Below, in pieces: positions 25,811-38,424 of a DNA stretch of 64,000 nt. Source of the DNA: Apis mellifera (taxonomy: Eukaryota; Arthropoda; Insecta; Hymenoptera; Apidae). The stretch is taken from contig NC_037646.1 of assembly GCF_003254395.2 (NCBI RefSeq), forward strand, positions 6,047,881-6,111,880, given 5' to 3'. A model generated the notes under the pieces. It was not told where the DNA came from. It saw only the letters and a program-made list of their open reading frames with translations, and did not search any database. The stretch's first letter is position 1, and the number at the start of each line of letters is the position of its first letter. Both the position numbers and the translations under genes were made by a program.

Positions 25811-27597
25811 CTATCGTTGTTAAACTTGTTAAATATCGATACTTGAAAATCTTGAACATTTTTTGTAATTACAATTATTTCCTCCTCTTCTTTTAAATGG
25901 ATAATGTATATTATTTTTACAATAAGATCGATTTAAATGTACAAATTGTCCTTTGAAGTTCTTATATGATTTTTACCTAAAGTTTTTTGAAAAGAAAAGT
26001 TTATTATTTTCTTTATTGTAAGAATGCGTTTATATTAGTTGTTTATTGCATTATTATTATTATTATAGTTGTCAAATATCGATTTTATTATTAAATGTTA
26101 TTATTAAATCTAAAGTAATTATTTATATATGTAATATTTATATGTATATGCAAAATAATTATTTAATATTTTGGTATATTTTTCTAAATTTTGTAAAATA
26201 ATTTGACAAATGATTCGTTAAATAACTCTTTTATTAAATAATATAATCTTAAATTTATATTATTTGATGTATTAAAACAAATAAATATATGTTATATATA
26301 TAAATACTATCACCATGAAATTGTTATTGGAAATTACGTATAATGTTCTACTATTATCTCAATAAATATTCAAATTATCAGCTTTCAATGGAGTACAGTA
26401 ATATATTGAAGAATTATTGTTTCAGTGAATGGACAAATTAATATCTACCAATATCTATTTGAATTATTTAGAATATGTAAATATAAACATTATCGTTAAA
26501 GATATACATATATATATAGAAAGATATATGTAGAAAGCAAATAATGTGAGTATAAAATTATTAATTATTAACAATAATGAAATTTCTGTTTAATTATATG
26601 AATTACTTTTTCTTTTTATTAGTGTATATTATAACTATAGAAAATCAAATATGGATGCCATTTCGATTTACAAAGTCAATAAAAAGAAAATATCTGACAA
26701 AAATATATATCTTATACAAAGATATATAAGAAAACAAAACATAAAATATCATTAATTCTATAAAAAAGAAGCTTTAAAAAGCTTTATTCTTTTCTTTAAT
26801 TATATATAGATTCAAACTAGCTTATATATCATATAAACTAATTTGGCGCCCAAACAACGACAGCCATACTTGAAAAAATGTTTGATATAAAAATTAAATT
26901 TTCGATGATGATATATATTTAATATTAATAAATGTTAAATTATATATCAATAGTTTACAGTTTATTAATTTTGCATCGCTTAATGTCTTAATTACTTTAA
27001 ATAATGTTATTTATAAATATACTTCATAATATATTCAGCTTCATATCATGTTATTCTTAATATATTAAATATAAGCCTTAAATACTAACCTACTTTCTTC
27101 ATTAAAAGAAATTTCGTTAAAAAATTATTCTAAGATAATTGAACTTGATGTACAGGTATACAAATTCTTTCTTCACGTTGATTAATTTTAACTTTTGATT
27201 TGATATATCATTATTATTTCAAAATCGTTTTAGCACTGGTTTTACCGTCTTCTAACACAAATGTAAAAGAAGTTATAAAAATGAATAGCACAGGAAGTGC
27301 TATCTAGTGATAAATTTCAGAAACAAAATTGTCGTATTTTACATATGGCGCTCCCATATGGGAATGCACAGTATTTTATTATGAATTTTCCTAACCTCAT
27401 CAAATGTCATTTATTAATCCATTGTATATAATAGACTATTCAATGATAATGTTTTTACTGATAAAATGATAAATAAATATTATTTCACTGTTGCATAATA
27501 ATCAAAATATGACAAATCATATCATTAAGAATAATATGAATATTAATATATTTAATATATAGCAATTGAATAACGAATAAAATAATACTTTTAAAAA
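25811..27597. other. Very AT-rich DNA upstream of ABCB8
   Basis: Extremely AT-rich with poor complexity. The only GC-rich words are an E2F-like palindrome at 26,842-26,854 and a CATATGG/CCATATG inverted repeat at 27,342-27,360, about 240 bases upstream of the ABCB8 start codon. The ABCB8 promoter must lie here, but no clear core element could be picked out. Confidence 0.4.
26842..26854. promoter_or_regulatory. E2F-like palindromic site
   Basis: TTTGGCGCCCAAA matches the TTTSGCGC half-site of E2F/DP on both strands and stands out in DNA with almost no other GC-rich words. It lies about 750 bases upstream of the ABCB8 start codon. Function is inferred from motif identity only. Confidence 0.35.
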
Positions 27598-30458
27598 ATG
27601 TCTATATTACGAACTGTGTTATTTAAAAATTATATTAATTATTCAAGATGTCCAAGGTATCATTTTGCTATCATTTTTCACTTATGTAATAAATTATAAT
27701 AGAATTTATGTAATAAATTATAACAATGCGGCATATTAAATATATATTATTATATATTAAATATAATAAATAATATAATATTTTATTATAGAGATTCTTT
27801 ACTCTTATTTATATGGAGACAAAAACGCAAACCGTTTGATATAGCAAAAAAAAAATTTAATAGTAGTATTAAAGAAGTTGTAATAAATAACACTAGCAAA
27901 TCAAAAAATGTTTCATCAATTTTAAAATTTGGTTTTGGTGGGTTAGGTAGTATAATAGGAACATGCATAATAAAATCTCACGCTTCAACTGTTCAAGGCA
28001 AAGCATATAAAGTTCAGGAAAATATTAAAAAGGATAATAAAGAATTAATCTTTAAATGGAAAAAATTTTTAGAATATTTATATCCATATATTTGGCAATT
28101 AATAATAGCTTTATCAGCAAGTATTTAAATAAGTATATAATACATATAATATAAAGATTTTTTTTTATTTATTTTCATATAATTATTTATAATTTTTAGA
28201 GTGCAATGATTGTTGCTATATTAAATATTTGGATACCACAGAGTATAGGAAATGTAATAAATGTATTAACAAAAATTTGCCAAAGTAAAGAAGATATTGT
28301 GAAAACTGTGCTATTGCAATTAACAACACCTGCATTTGCATTAGCACGTATGTATATTGCACAAGTATGTAATAATTAATTTATCAAGAAAAATTTTATG
28401 TATTATTTATGAAATAATTTAGATGAAAAAAACTATGTAATTTAAAAAAATTACATTTATTTTTAGGCATTTTTTACATTTGTTTATATTTATATGCTTT
28501 CACATGTAGGAGAAAAAATAGCAATGAATTTAAGACAAGACTTATTTAAATCAATTATGATGCAAGATATCACATTCTTTGATAAAAATCATAGTGGTGA
28601 AATAGTAAGTCGATTAACAAGTGATATTCAAGATTTTAAAAGTACTTTTAAAACTTGTATATCACAAGGCTTAAGGAGTACTACACAAATTATTGGATGT
28701 ATAGTTTCTGTAATAGGGATTTCGCCGCAACTGGCTGCAGCTACAGTGTTATCTTTGCCTACCATAATTCTTATTGGTACAATGCTTGGAAAAGGCTTAA
28801 GAAAATTATCTATGGAGGCACAAAATCAACTTGCTAAGTCTACACATGTTTGTGAGGAAGCCATACAAAATATTAGAACGGTAATATCATGTATGATAAT
28901 CGCAATAGAATTCCTCTAATCTATAATATATTTTTTTTTATAGGTAAAAGCATTTGCAGCTGAAGAAAAAGAAATAGAAATGTTTTGTAAAGAAACTATG
29001 TTAGGATCAACATTATTTGAAAAACTAGGTTTAGGAATTGGTTTATTTCAAGGAGGAACAAATCTATTTCTTAATGGTATTTTACTTTGTACTTTATATT
29101 TCGGTGGACATTTATTGTCTACTGGACAATTATCTCCGGGAGATTTAATGGCATTTTTAATGGCCACACAGACTATACAAAAATCTTTATCGCAATTATC
29201 ATTGTTATTTGGAGCATATGTTAAAGGTATTAGCGCTGGTGCTAGGATTTTTGAGGTATAGATATAATTTTATATTTCATAATAATATAAATAAAAAAAT
29301 TTTTTATTTTATTTCGGAATTTTTTGTTATAGTATCTAGAAATGTCACCTTCACCAATGATAGTTAGTGGAGAAATTATTAAAAATCAATCATTAGCGGG
29401 AAATATTACCTTTAAGGATGTGGAATTTAGTTATCCTACCAGACCAGATCATGTTATTTTAAAAAATTTTAATTTACACATTCCTGCTGGAAAAACAGTA
29501 GCTATTGTTGGTTCTAGTGGTAATGGAAAATCAACTATAGCTGCTTTACTAGAAAGGTATTTTTGATTAGAATTAAATAAATAAATAAATAATGATTTTA
29601 TCATGATTTTTTTATCGTGATTTAATTTATTAAATGATACAAAATATTTTAGATTTTATGATGTTAATGATGGTTCAATTATAATTGATGGTAAAGATTT
29701 GAAATCACTCAATGCTAGTTATCTTCGAGGTAATGTTTTGGGATATATAGATCAAGAACCTATTTTATTTGCTACTAGCATTATGGAAAATATACGATAC
29801 GGAAAACCGGATGCTACAAATGAAGATGTAAGAAATTTTTAAATTTTATTAAAATTATATTTTTGCAAAATTTATTATTGAATATTCGTAGATTATTGAA
29901 GCTGCTAAAGAAGCGAATGCTCATGAATTTATTATGAAATTCCCAAATAAATATAATACACAAGTGGGTGAAAAAGGTACACAACTTTCTGGTGGCCAAA
30001 AACAACGTATTGCAATTGCAAGAGCTTTATTAAAAAGACCATCTATTTTAATTTTGGACGAAGCAACAAGGTAAAAGTTATAGATAATACACATTTTAAT
30101 AAATCTCTATGTTTGAACTAATTTTTATAATAAATTTTAAATGAATTTTTTGGAATTTCAGTGCATTAGATTATGAAAGTGAAAGAATTGTACAAAAAGC
30201 ATTAGATAATGTTAGTCAAGGAAGAACAGTTTTAATAATTGCTCATAGATTAAGTACGATTAAAAATGCTGACATTATCGTTGTATTACAACGGGGAATA
30301 ATTGCGGAAGTATGTATTGAAATATACAATTCAAAAATAATGTAATACAAATTAAATATGTATTATTTTATTTTCAGATGGGTACTCATACAGAACTTAT
30401 TAAAAAGAAAGGTTTATATTACACCTTAATAAATGAACAAGACAGAGAAAATACATGA
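27598..30458 (+). CDS. ABCB8: Mitochondrial ABC transporter, ABCB8 type (half transporter)
   Basis: Ten exons: 27598-27656, 27792-28116, 28200-28364, 28467-28880, 28944-29255, 29333-29556, 29653-29827, 29892-30070, 30162-30309, 30378-30458; 2,082 nt, 693 residues, all phases compatible. The N-terminus (MSILRTVLFKNYINYSRCPR) is basic and lacks acids, like a mitochondrial presequence. Residues about 110-420 form the six-helix transmembrane domain. The nucleotide-binding domain has Walker A GSSGNGKST (485-493), a Q-loop YIDQEP (Q534), signature LSGGQ (590-594), Walker B ending LDEATS (D614, E615) and the H-loop histidine (H646). The pattern closely follows human ABCB8 (735 aa), an inner mitochondrial membrane half transporter reported as part of the ATP-sensitive mitochondrial potassium channel and linked to iron export. 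Intron 2 uses a GC donor. It converges on the mucin-like gene. ABCB10-type identity is less likely given the overall match. Confidence 0.95.
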
Positions 30459-30592
30459 TAATATTAGAACTCTGAAATATAGTACAATTTTTTGTGGTAT
30501 AATTATTTATTTTAAAATAATAATAATAGGAATAATCTAGGAATGTTCAATAATGTTCTACCTCAGATCTTAATTTATACATACATATCTAT

Positions 30593-30598
30593 AATAAA
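30593..30598 (+). promoter_or_regulatory. Poly(A) signal of ABCB8
   Basis: AATAAA lies 135 bases after the ABCB8 stop codon, the first canonical signal downstream. It lies only about 50 bases from the signal of the convergent gene, so the two transcripts probably end nearly back to back. Confidence 0.6.
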
Positions 30599-30643
30599 TA
30601 TATATAATATATTCACATATTTTGAAATATAATATATAATTCG

Positions 30644-30649
30644 TTTATT
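30644..30649 (-). promoter_or_regulatory. Poly(A) signal of the chitin-binding mucin-like gene
   Basis: TTTATT on + (AATAAA on -), about 105 bases after the stop codon at 30,754. Another AATAAA overlaps the last codons of the reading frame (about 30,770-30,775) but would cut into coding sequence. Confidence 0.5.
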
Positions 30650-30753
30650 TTATCCTTATGCTTAATATATTAGAATATTTAAATAATATAATAATGTAAA
30701 TATTTAAATTATTATTTGCATTTTCACTAATATTTATAATTTATATATATTTT

Positions 30754-33700
30754 TCAGTGAAATATCTTTATTAACGTATTTTTCAAATAGCATTCAAATT
30801 TATCAACGAAATTTAACACTGCTGACGTAATGGGTAATATGAAATTTTTTGATATCGTCTTTCCGGAGTATATGCGTTTCCATAAAGAATCTTCTTCTTC
30901 TTCAAAAATTTTATTTTGCTTATTTGCGTTTTTTTTATCTGAAACCAGAGAATGTGATTGCATATGAAATGGATCTGAATATTTTTCATTACTGGGATTT
31001 AATTTGGTTGATTGTGTAGTAGTTTCTGCTGACATATGATTTTTACATTTAGCAATCAAATCTCGAAAACTAGTTGTTAATTTATTCGTTTGTGAAATCG
31101 ATTTATCAGTTTCACTTATATCTGTATCAGAAGAAAGAGTCAATTTTTCATTTCCAATATTATCTAATTTTTTATTAATAGAAATTGTTGTATATTTTGT
31201 ATTTATTTCTGTGGGAGAATTTGTTTTCATATTAAACTCTATCGATGGTGTATTATTTTCTTCATTTTTATTTAAAGCAATTCTGTCTGTAATTGGTATT
31301 GAAGTAGGTTCTTCAACTTTGTTTTCAGATATCATACTAGAATAACTTGCTGGATTAACAGAAATTGGGGATACATAACTCTGAAAATTGTTATTAATAT
31401 TTTCTGATATCGATGATGATTCCATTGCATCTGTAACACTTTCAGCGAATATGTTATTTTCAGTTCTATCATTATTTGATATTTTCATAAATGTTTCTTC
31501 TCCATTTGTAACAATATTTTCTAAACTAGGAGTAGTAATTTCCATTGACGGATCACTTACATTTATGACTGTATCGTTTTCTTTGATACTAGTTAAAGTA
31601 TTGAAAGGAATTTCTGAAACGGTATCAGAACTTTCGGATTCGAAAGTTGAATATTCAGTAACTTTTATTGTTGTTACAATACTGTGTTCTATTTCTGTAT
31701 TGGGTATACCAGTAACAAGTATTTCTGATAATGGATCATTTAAATTTATATCTATTTTTTTTTTATTTTCAACTTCAGAATCGTTATTTGTCATTATTGA
31801 TATAAAATCAGAATTCTCTTTTTCAATAGATTTATTGGATTTTATTGTCACTGGTGTGCTATTTGGTATTTCTATATTATGTTCTCCAGTATTAAGAATT
31901 CCTGAAAGTGGATCATTTGAAGTTATTTCTGATTCTGTCTGTTGTATATCAGGATTGCTATTAGTTATTCTATCAGTTGTTGATGATAATGAATCGATAA
32001 TTTCTTTTTCAGTAGCTGGTTCATTCAAATCTTCTGTGGCTGGTGTACTATATGGTATTTCTATATTTGGTTGTGTAATATTAGGAATTTCTGAAGATGG
32101 ATCATTTGAAGTTATTTCTGATTCTGTCTGTTGTATATCAGGATTGCTATTAGTTATTGTATCAGTTGTTGATGGTAATAAATCGATAATTTCTTTTTCA
32201 GTAGTTGGTTCATTCAAATCTTCTGTGGCTGGTGTACTATATGGTATATCTATATTTGGTTGTGTAATATTAGGAATTTCTGAAGATGGATCATTTGAAG
32301 TTATTTCTAATTCCGTATGTTCTTCTACATCAGGATTACTATTAATTATTGTATCAGTTGTTGATGATAATAAATCAATAATTTCTTTTTCAGTAACTGA
32401 TTCATTCAAGTCTTCTGTGACTGGTGTACTATTTGGTATTTCTATATTTGGTTGTGTAGTATTAAGAAATTCTGGATCATTTAAATTTATTTCTGGTTTT
32501 TCTACATCAGGATTGTCATTAATTGTTGCTGATGATAAATCTATAATTTCTTTTTCAGTAGCTGGTTCATTCAAATCTTCTGTGGCTGGTATACTATATG
32601 GTATTTCTATATTTGGTTGTGTAATATTAGGAATTTCTGAAGATGGATCATTTGAAGTTACTTCTGATTCCGTATGTTCTTCTACATCAGGATTGCTATT
32701 AGTTATTTTATCAGTTGTTGATGGTAATAAATCGATAATTTCTTTTTCAGTAGTTGATTCATTCAAATCTTCTGTGGCTGGTGTACTATATGGTATGTCT
32801 AAATTTGGTTGTGTAATATTAGGAATTTCTGAAGATGGATTATTTGAAGTTATTTCTGATTCTGTCCGTTGTATATCAGGATTGCTATTAGTTATTGTAT
32901 CAGTTGTTGATGGTAATAAATCGATAATTTCTTTTTCAGTAGTTGGTTCATTCAAGTCTTCTGTGGCTGATGTACTATATGGTATTTCTATATTTGGTTC
33001 TGTAATATTAGGAATTTCTGAAGATGGATCATTTGAAGTTATTTCTGTCTGTTGTATATCAGGACTATTATTAATTATTGTATCAGTTGTTGATGATAAT
33101 AAATCTATAATTTCTTTTTCAGTAGCTGGTTCATTCAAATCTTCTGTGGCTGGTGTACTATATGGTATATCTATATTTGGTTGTGTAATATTAGGAATTT
33201 CTGAAGATGGATCATTTGAAGTTATTTCTGATTCCGTATGTTCTTCTACATCAGGATTGCTATTAGTTATTTTATCAGTTGTTGATGGTAATAAATCGAT
33301 AATTTCTTTTTCAGTAGTTGATTCATTCAAATCTTCTGTGGCTGGTGTACTATATGGTATATCTAAATTTGGTTGTGTAATATTAGGAATTTCTGAAGAT
33401 GGATTATTTGAAGTTATTTCTGATTCTGTCCGTTGTATATCAGGATTGCTATAAGTTATTGTATCAGTTGTTGATGGTAATAAATCGATAATTTCTTTTT
33501 CAGTAGTTGGTTCATTCAAGTCTTCTGGGACTGCTGTACTATATGGTATTTCTATATTTGGTTGTGTAATATTAGGAATTTCTGAAGATGGATTATTTGA
33601 AGTTATTTCTGATTCCGTATGTTCTTCTACATCAGGATTGCTATTAGTTATTTTATCAGTTGTTGATGGTAATAAATCGATAATTTCTTTTTCAGTAGTT

Positions 33701-36700
33701 GATTCATTCAAATCTTCTGTGGCTGGTGTACTATATGGTATGTCTAAATTTGGTTGTGTAATATTAGAAATTTCTGAAGATGGATTATTTGAAGTTATTT
33801 CTGATTCTGTCCGTTGTATATCAGGATTGCTATAAGTTATTGCTATAAGTATTGTATCAGTTGTTGATGGTAATAAATCGATAATTTCTTTTTCAGTAGT
33901 TGGTTCATTCAAGTCTTCTGGGATTGCTGTACTATATGGTATTTCTATATTTGGTTGTGTAATATTAGGAATTTCTGAAGATGGATCATTTGAAGTTATT
34001 TCTGATTCCGTATGTTCTTCTACATCAGGATTGCTATTAGTTATTGTATCAGTTGTTGATGGTAATAAATCGATAATTTCTTTTTCAGTAGCTAATGGTT
34101 CATTCATGTATTCTGTGGCTGGTGTGTTATTTGGTATTTCTATATTTGGTTGTGTAGTATTAAGAAATTCTGGATCATTTAAATTTATTTCTGGTTTTTC
34201 TACATCAGGATTGTCATTAATTGTTGCTGGTGGTAAATCAATAATTTCTTTTTCAGTAGCTAATAGTTCATTTAAGTCTTCTGTGACTGGTGTGCTATTT
34301 GATATTTCTATATTTGGTTGTGTAGTATTAAGAAATTCTGGATCATTTAAATTTATTTCTGGTTTTTCTACATCAGGATTGTCATTAATTGTTGGTGGTA
34401 AATCAATAATTTCTTTTTCAGTAGCTAATAGTTCATTTAAGTCTTCTGTGACTGGTGTGCTATTTGGTATTTCTATATTTGGTTGTGTAGCATTAAGAAA
34501 TTCTGGATCATTTAAATTTATTTCTGGTTTTTCTACATCAGGATTGTCATTAATTGCTGGTGGTAAATCAATAATTTCTTTTTCAGTAGCTAATAGTTCA
34601 TTTAAGTCTTCTGTGACTGGTGTGCTATTTGGTATTTCTATATTTGGTTGTGTAGCATTAAGAAATTCTGGATCATTTAAATTTATTTCTGGTTTTTCTA
34701 CATCAGTATTGTCATTAATTGTTGCTGATGATAAATCGATAATTTCTTTTTCAGTAGTTGGTTCATTCAAGTCTTCTGTGACTGGTGTACTATTTGGTAT
34801 TTTTATATTTGGTTGTGTAATATTAGGAATTTCTGAAGGTGGATCATTTGAATTTATTTTTGTATATTCTTCTTCATCAAGATTGCTTTTAATTGTTATT
34901 GATGGCAAATCGGTAATCTCTTCGTCAATAGTTAATGGTTCATTCAAGTCGTCTGTGACTGGTGTAGTATTTGGTATTTCTATATTTGGTGTAATATTAA
35001 TAAATTCAGATGATGGGTCATTTAAATTTATTTCTGGTTCTTCTACATCAGAATTATTATTATTATTTTTTTTTGCTGATGGTAAATCGATAATTTCTTT
35101 TTCAGTATTTAATGGTTCAGCCAATTCTTTTGTTGCTGATGTATTATGTGATACGTACCAATGATGAGTTGCATCATTAAATTCTGCCGTTGTTGTACTA
35201 TGTTGATTTTCGAAATTAGGCAACTCGTTTGGAGGAGTTTTTATTTCTATGTCTGGTTGTGTTTCAGATCCTGTTCCTGTAGAAATTGTGTCATTTAAAA
35301 TTGTTGGTTCAGTGGAAAAAGTTTTCATTGCATCAGTTGATTGTACGTTATCGTTATCTGTTTTTCCATTATGTTCTTGTTTGTAAGATTCTTTTGAAGT
35401 TGATGATTCTAGATTCTCTTCTCCATTCTTTTTTATTTCTGTAGACAAATTTTGCTCTGTCGTATACGTGATTTCTTCGTTAGCTGGCGAATATATCGCA
35501 GTTGTATATATTTCGGAAGCGATAGTGTTTGTAGAATGTGATGTTTCCGAAGCACGTTCGATCGTGGTTGTAAAATTCCTATCGCTGGGTTCCGTAAATT
35601 TAGATATAGACGGCTTGTTATAAGAAGTAGTTGTCGATTTAATTTCATCATTGTTATAATTCCTCTCAGTAGTTATAGTTTCCTCATCATTCGTAAATAT
35701 CGTTTCACACGTTAATGATTTCTCCTTTTGGTCCATTGGTCTTAAAAACATATTTGCTTCTTCTAGAGTCATTTCTTCTTTCTCACTGCTAAATAAACAC
35801 GTGGAAGATAATCTTGATTCTTTGCAAGTTTTCGAGGGTTTACACATTTCTGTCTTTGTGTCAAAGGCCATATTTCTTGGACATATATAAAAGTTTTGTT
35901 TCATTCGATGACCATAAGCTGTACAAGTATAGAATTGATGACAATCATTAGGAATTGGAAATACACCTACTCTTTCACAACTGTTGGAATTGGTTTTATT
36001 AGGAATGTTTTTTCCATGATATATCAAAGTGCATTTTTGTAAATGAACTTCGAAGTGCTTGTTTTGAGAACATTGTGCCAGAATGGTTTTATTCCTCTTA
36101 CAGATGTAATAATATCTTGGATTGTAACAGTGTGGCTTTAACACATTTGTTCCGCAAGATGTGTTATTTATGTAAAGCGCTTTACCACCACCGAGTACAT
36201 TCAAACAAAAACCTTTTTCTTTGTCGAAATATTGGTTCATCTTGCAAGGTGGAAAATGGACTAAGGTCCTGGGATATCTGTGCACTCCATAATTTGTGAC
36301 ATCATCAACGTCCTGCAGATAATTAATTCATTTATACAAGATTATGTATCTAAAATTTTGAAGATTTATTGTTGAATTATTGTTTTAAAAAATTTTTATT
36401 AGAAAAGATGAATTTATGAAATATTTGATAATTATATATTTTTTATTTTATATTTATTGATTTTTCTTTTAATGATATTATTTATTTATAAAAAAGAGCA
36501 GTTTAAATAAGTTAAATGAAAAATATTCAATTTATATAAGTAAAATAATTATATTAAATTTATTAATTCTAATTCTAATTTATTATTTTTTTAAATAACA
36601 AATATGAAAAAATAATTTATAAACTTTTATTCTTATTTATTTATCAAAGTAGATGAAATTAAAATAGTAAAGTGATAAAAAACTCACAGTTAGTTTATTC

Positions 36701-36765
36701 ACTGGTTGACTAACTACAATTAGGATGAGAAATTGAAATAACAAAATTATAATAAAACTTTTCAT
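30754..36765 (-). CDS. Secreted chitin-binding (peritrophin-A) mucin-like repeat protein
   Basis: Two exons: 36765-36688 (26 codons) and 36312-30754; about 1,878 residues. Exon 1 encodes a signal peptide (MKSFIIILLFQFLILIVVSQ) and ends at ACT|GTGAGT; the second begins after ctgcag. Residues about 40-190 carry two cysteine-rich CBM14/peritrophin-A-type modules. The second is canonical (C-x-x-V-G-V-F-P-I-P-N-D-C-x-x-F-Y-x-C, then CPRNMAFD and a final C). The rest, about 1,650 residues, is almost free of cysteine and rich in Glu, Thr, Ser, Asn, Pro and Ile. It contains about 18 copies of a 56-64 residue unit marked TEKEIIDL, each with N-x-S/T sequons (NIT, NST, NTT). Known relatives bind chitin of the peritrophic matrix, cuticle or tracheal lining; this architecture suggests a glycosylated acidic mucin. 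No membrane anchor is evident. I cannot name an orthologue. Tissue is unknown. Confidence 0.88.
31820..35110 (-). repeat. Coding tandem repeat array of the mucin-like protein
   Basis: About 18 units of 165-200 bp. Two subfamilies are visible. Short units contain INDNPDVEKPEINLNDPEF (mainly 34,100-34,720). Long units contain SEIPNITQPNIEIPYSTP (mainly 31,900-34,050). Within the long type, units with NPDVEEHTESE and units with NPDIQRTESE tend to alternate, giving a higher-order repeat of about 380 bp. One short-type unit (about 32,390-32,540) is embedded among long units, which suggests unequal crossing-over or gene conversion. A small local duplication (gctataagttattgctataa, about 33,829-33,848) adds residues to one copy. 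Confidence 0.93.
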
Positions 36766-36888
36766 ATTCGATGATGCTACATTAATCGAATTGAAGTTTT
36801 TTTTTTCACTTTTCTGATCAGAGAACACAAACTTTTACCACTGCCGTTGCTGAAAGTTTTCTGAATATCAAGGTAACGCGTTCCAGTA

Positions 36889-36896
36889 CTTTTATA
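36889..36896 (-). promoter_or_regulatory. TATA box of the mucin-like gene
   Basis: TATAAAAG on the - strand, with an initiator-like aTTCAG about 34 bases downstream (A at about 36,862). This predicts a 5' UTR of about 97 bases before the ATG at 36,765. A sharp TATA promoter fits a tissue-specific secreted structural protein. Confidence 0.55.
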
Positions 36897-37174
36897 TCAA
36901 AGACGTGCTAGATAATAATTAAATTGCGATAATAGCGATTAACGTCATTTTTGACAATACAAAAAGTGCGTAATCAAGTTTATATTTTGTTCTCTTAATT
37001 ATGATTGTTTAATTATGTTTAAATATATATCGGTAAGCACGTAATTAGGTAAAAATTAAACTTTCTGATACGCAGTAATAATAAAAAAAAAAAAATGCAA
37101 TGACTATAAATTTAAAAATATATAAAAATCTGTGAGGAAGGGAAGGAAGGAACACTTACAAATAAAAACAAATA

Positions 37175-37180
37175 TTTATT
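37175..37180 (-). promoter_or_regulatory. Poly(A) signal of TM2D1
   Basis: AATAAA on the - strand about 245 bases after the TM2D1 stop codon. It is followed by A- and T-rich DNA and then the upstream region of the mucin-like gene. Confidence 0.5.
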
Positions 37181-37423
37181 ACACGACTATACTGGCAATA
37201 GGTAATAAGTCAGTAACAAATCTGTATATACAATATTTCGTTGAAATACATATCTACAAGATGATTCTCTTCTGTTTGTCCATTAAAATAGCGTACACAT
37301 AATTTTCTCCCAAGTTTGCTGAAATAGGACTCGATTCTAGGATTGCATATCGTTGTTCGTGATTAAAGCAGGGGCTGTACAATTTTTAGATTGATCATCA
37401 TTATTTCTGTATGTAGAAATTGT

Positions 37424-38424
37424 TCAACAATCGTATTGTGGCACTCTGTATGTAAAGTTATTACTTGTCACAATGTGAATTCCTGCACCATAATATGGCA
37501 TCACATAATGCGAACCATCTGCAGGTCCTACAATTTGTGTTGCAATAAGTATTACATCGGCAAATTGACCAAGAAAGAGAAATCCCAAAGTGCTCAGCTT
37601 AAGCAAGCCCAATGCTGGATACCCTAGATAAAATCTATCTGCCCCAAACATGCCAAGAAATATAGAGAGTAACAATGATGTTTCGAAGGAATATCCATTT
37701 CTGTAAATATTAATAAAAAAAGAAATTTTATTTATTGTATGTTTCGTTTACTTTAGTATATATGCTTAAATTTTAAATACAATTGTTTATATATACATTT
37801 TTAAATTATATATTCTGATGTTTATAAACATCTTGGATATTGCAAATATTTTTTTCATTTTGTTTGAAACATTTAAATTTTAATTTGATAAACAAATTAT
37901 TCTTATGTATACTTACGTCCATTTACAAGGAATATCCTTCTTAAACGTATTATTTTTTGTTTCTGTACAAATGAGGCCATCCGCAGCCAGACACAACACT
38001 AACAACAAGATAATGAACATGTAATTTCAAATTTCACGTATATAAAATTATACTCGTTACAAAACTAAGGAAGATAATAAATATTTAAATATCAATAAAT
38101 AAAATAAAATAGAAAAGAATTAAATTATCAGTGAAAATGCACATTTTTTTAGTTTTAGATATAGGTTATGTCAAACTTTTTCCGATTTACAAATAATGAA
38201 AAGACATAAGAATTTTACGTACCTTTGGCTTTATTTTCCTTCGTACATCCTTTTGGTTGTTGCGTTTTTGGATCTATGAAATCATAATCGGGATGAGGAC
38301 AGATGTATTGTCCCATTCGTAGGTTACTGCAGTCGATTTCGTACGTGTAATCCACACCATTGCTCAGCGGTATCGAAAGAAGAAGCAAAAGGAGTCCGCT
38401 AAGGAATTGCATCAGATGGAACAT
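37424..38424 (-). CDS. TM2D1: TM2 domain-containing protein 1 (biscotti)
   Basis: Three exons: 38424-38223, 37998-37917, 37700-37424; 561 nt, 186 residues (human TM2D1 is about 207). A signal peptide (LLLLLLSIPLSNG) is followed by a cysteine-containing luminal region with GQYICPHPDYDFIDP, then the TM2 domain from about residue 98: NGYS, first membrane helix, the conserved ADRFYLGYPALGLLKL with DRF at 116-118, a second helix, and QIVGPADGSHYVMPYYGAG. This tail motif is diagnostic of TM2D1 rather than TM2D2 (amaretto) or TM2D3 (almondex). In Drosophila the three TM2D proteins have been linked to Notch signalling and phagocytosis; human TM2D1 was described as a beta-amyloid-binding protein. It is divergent from the MSANTD3-like gene with about 600 bases between start codons. 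Confidence 0.93.

Noticed and set aside
31388..35164. Long + strand open frames (688, 65 and 377 codons) opposite the mucin-like gene
   Set aside because: They lie exactly antisense to the repeat array and repeat with the same period. One stop-free repeat unit read backwards gives a long frame by multiplication. The - strand frame has a signal peptide, chitin-binding modules, splice sites and a TATA box; the antisense has none.
36637..36828. Earlier start for the mucin-like gene (about 36,828)
   Set aside because: The upstream residues are hydrophilic, and starting at the ATG at 36,765 puts the signal peptide at the N-terminus.
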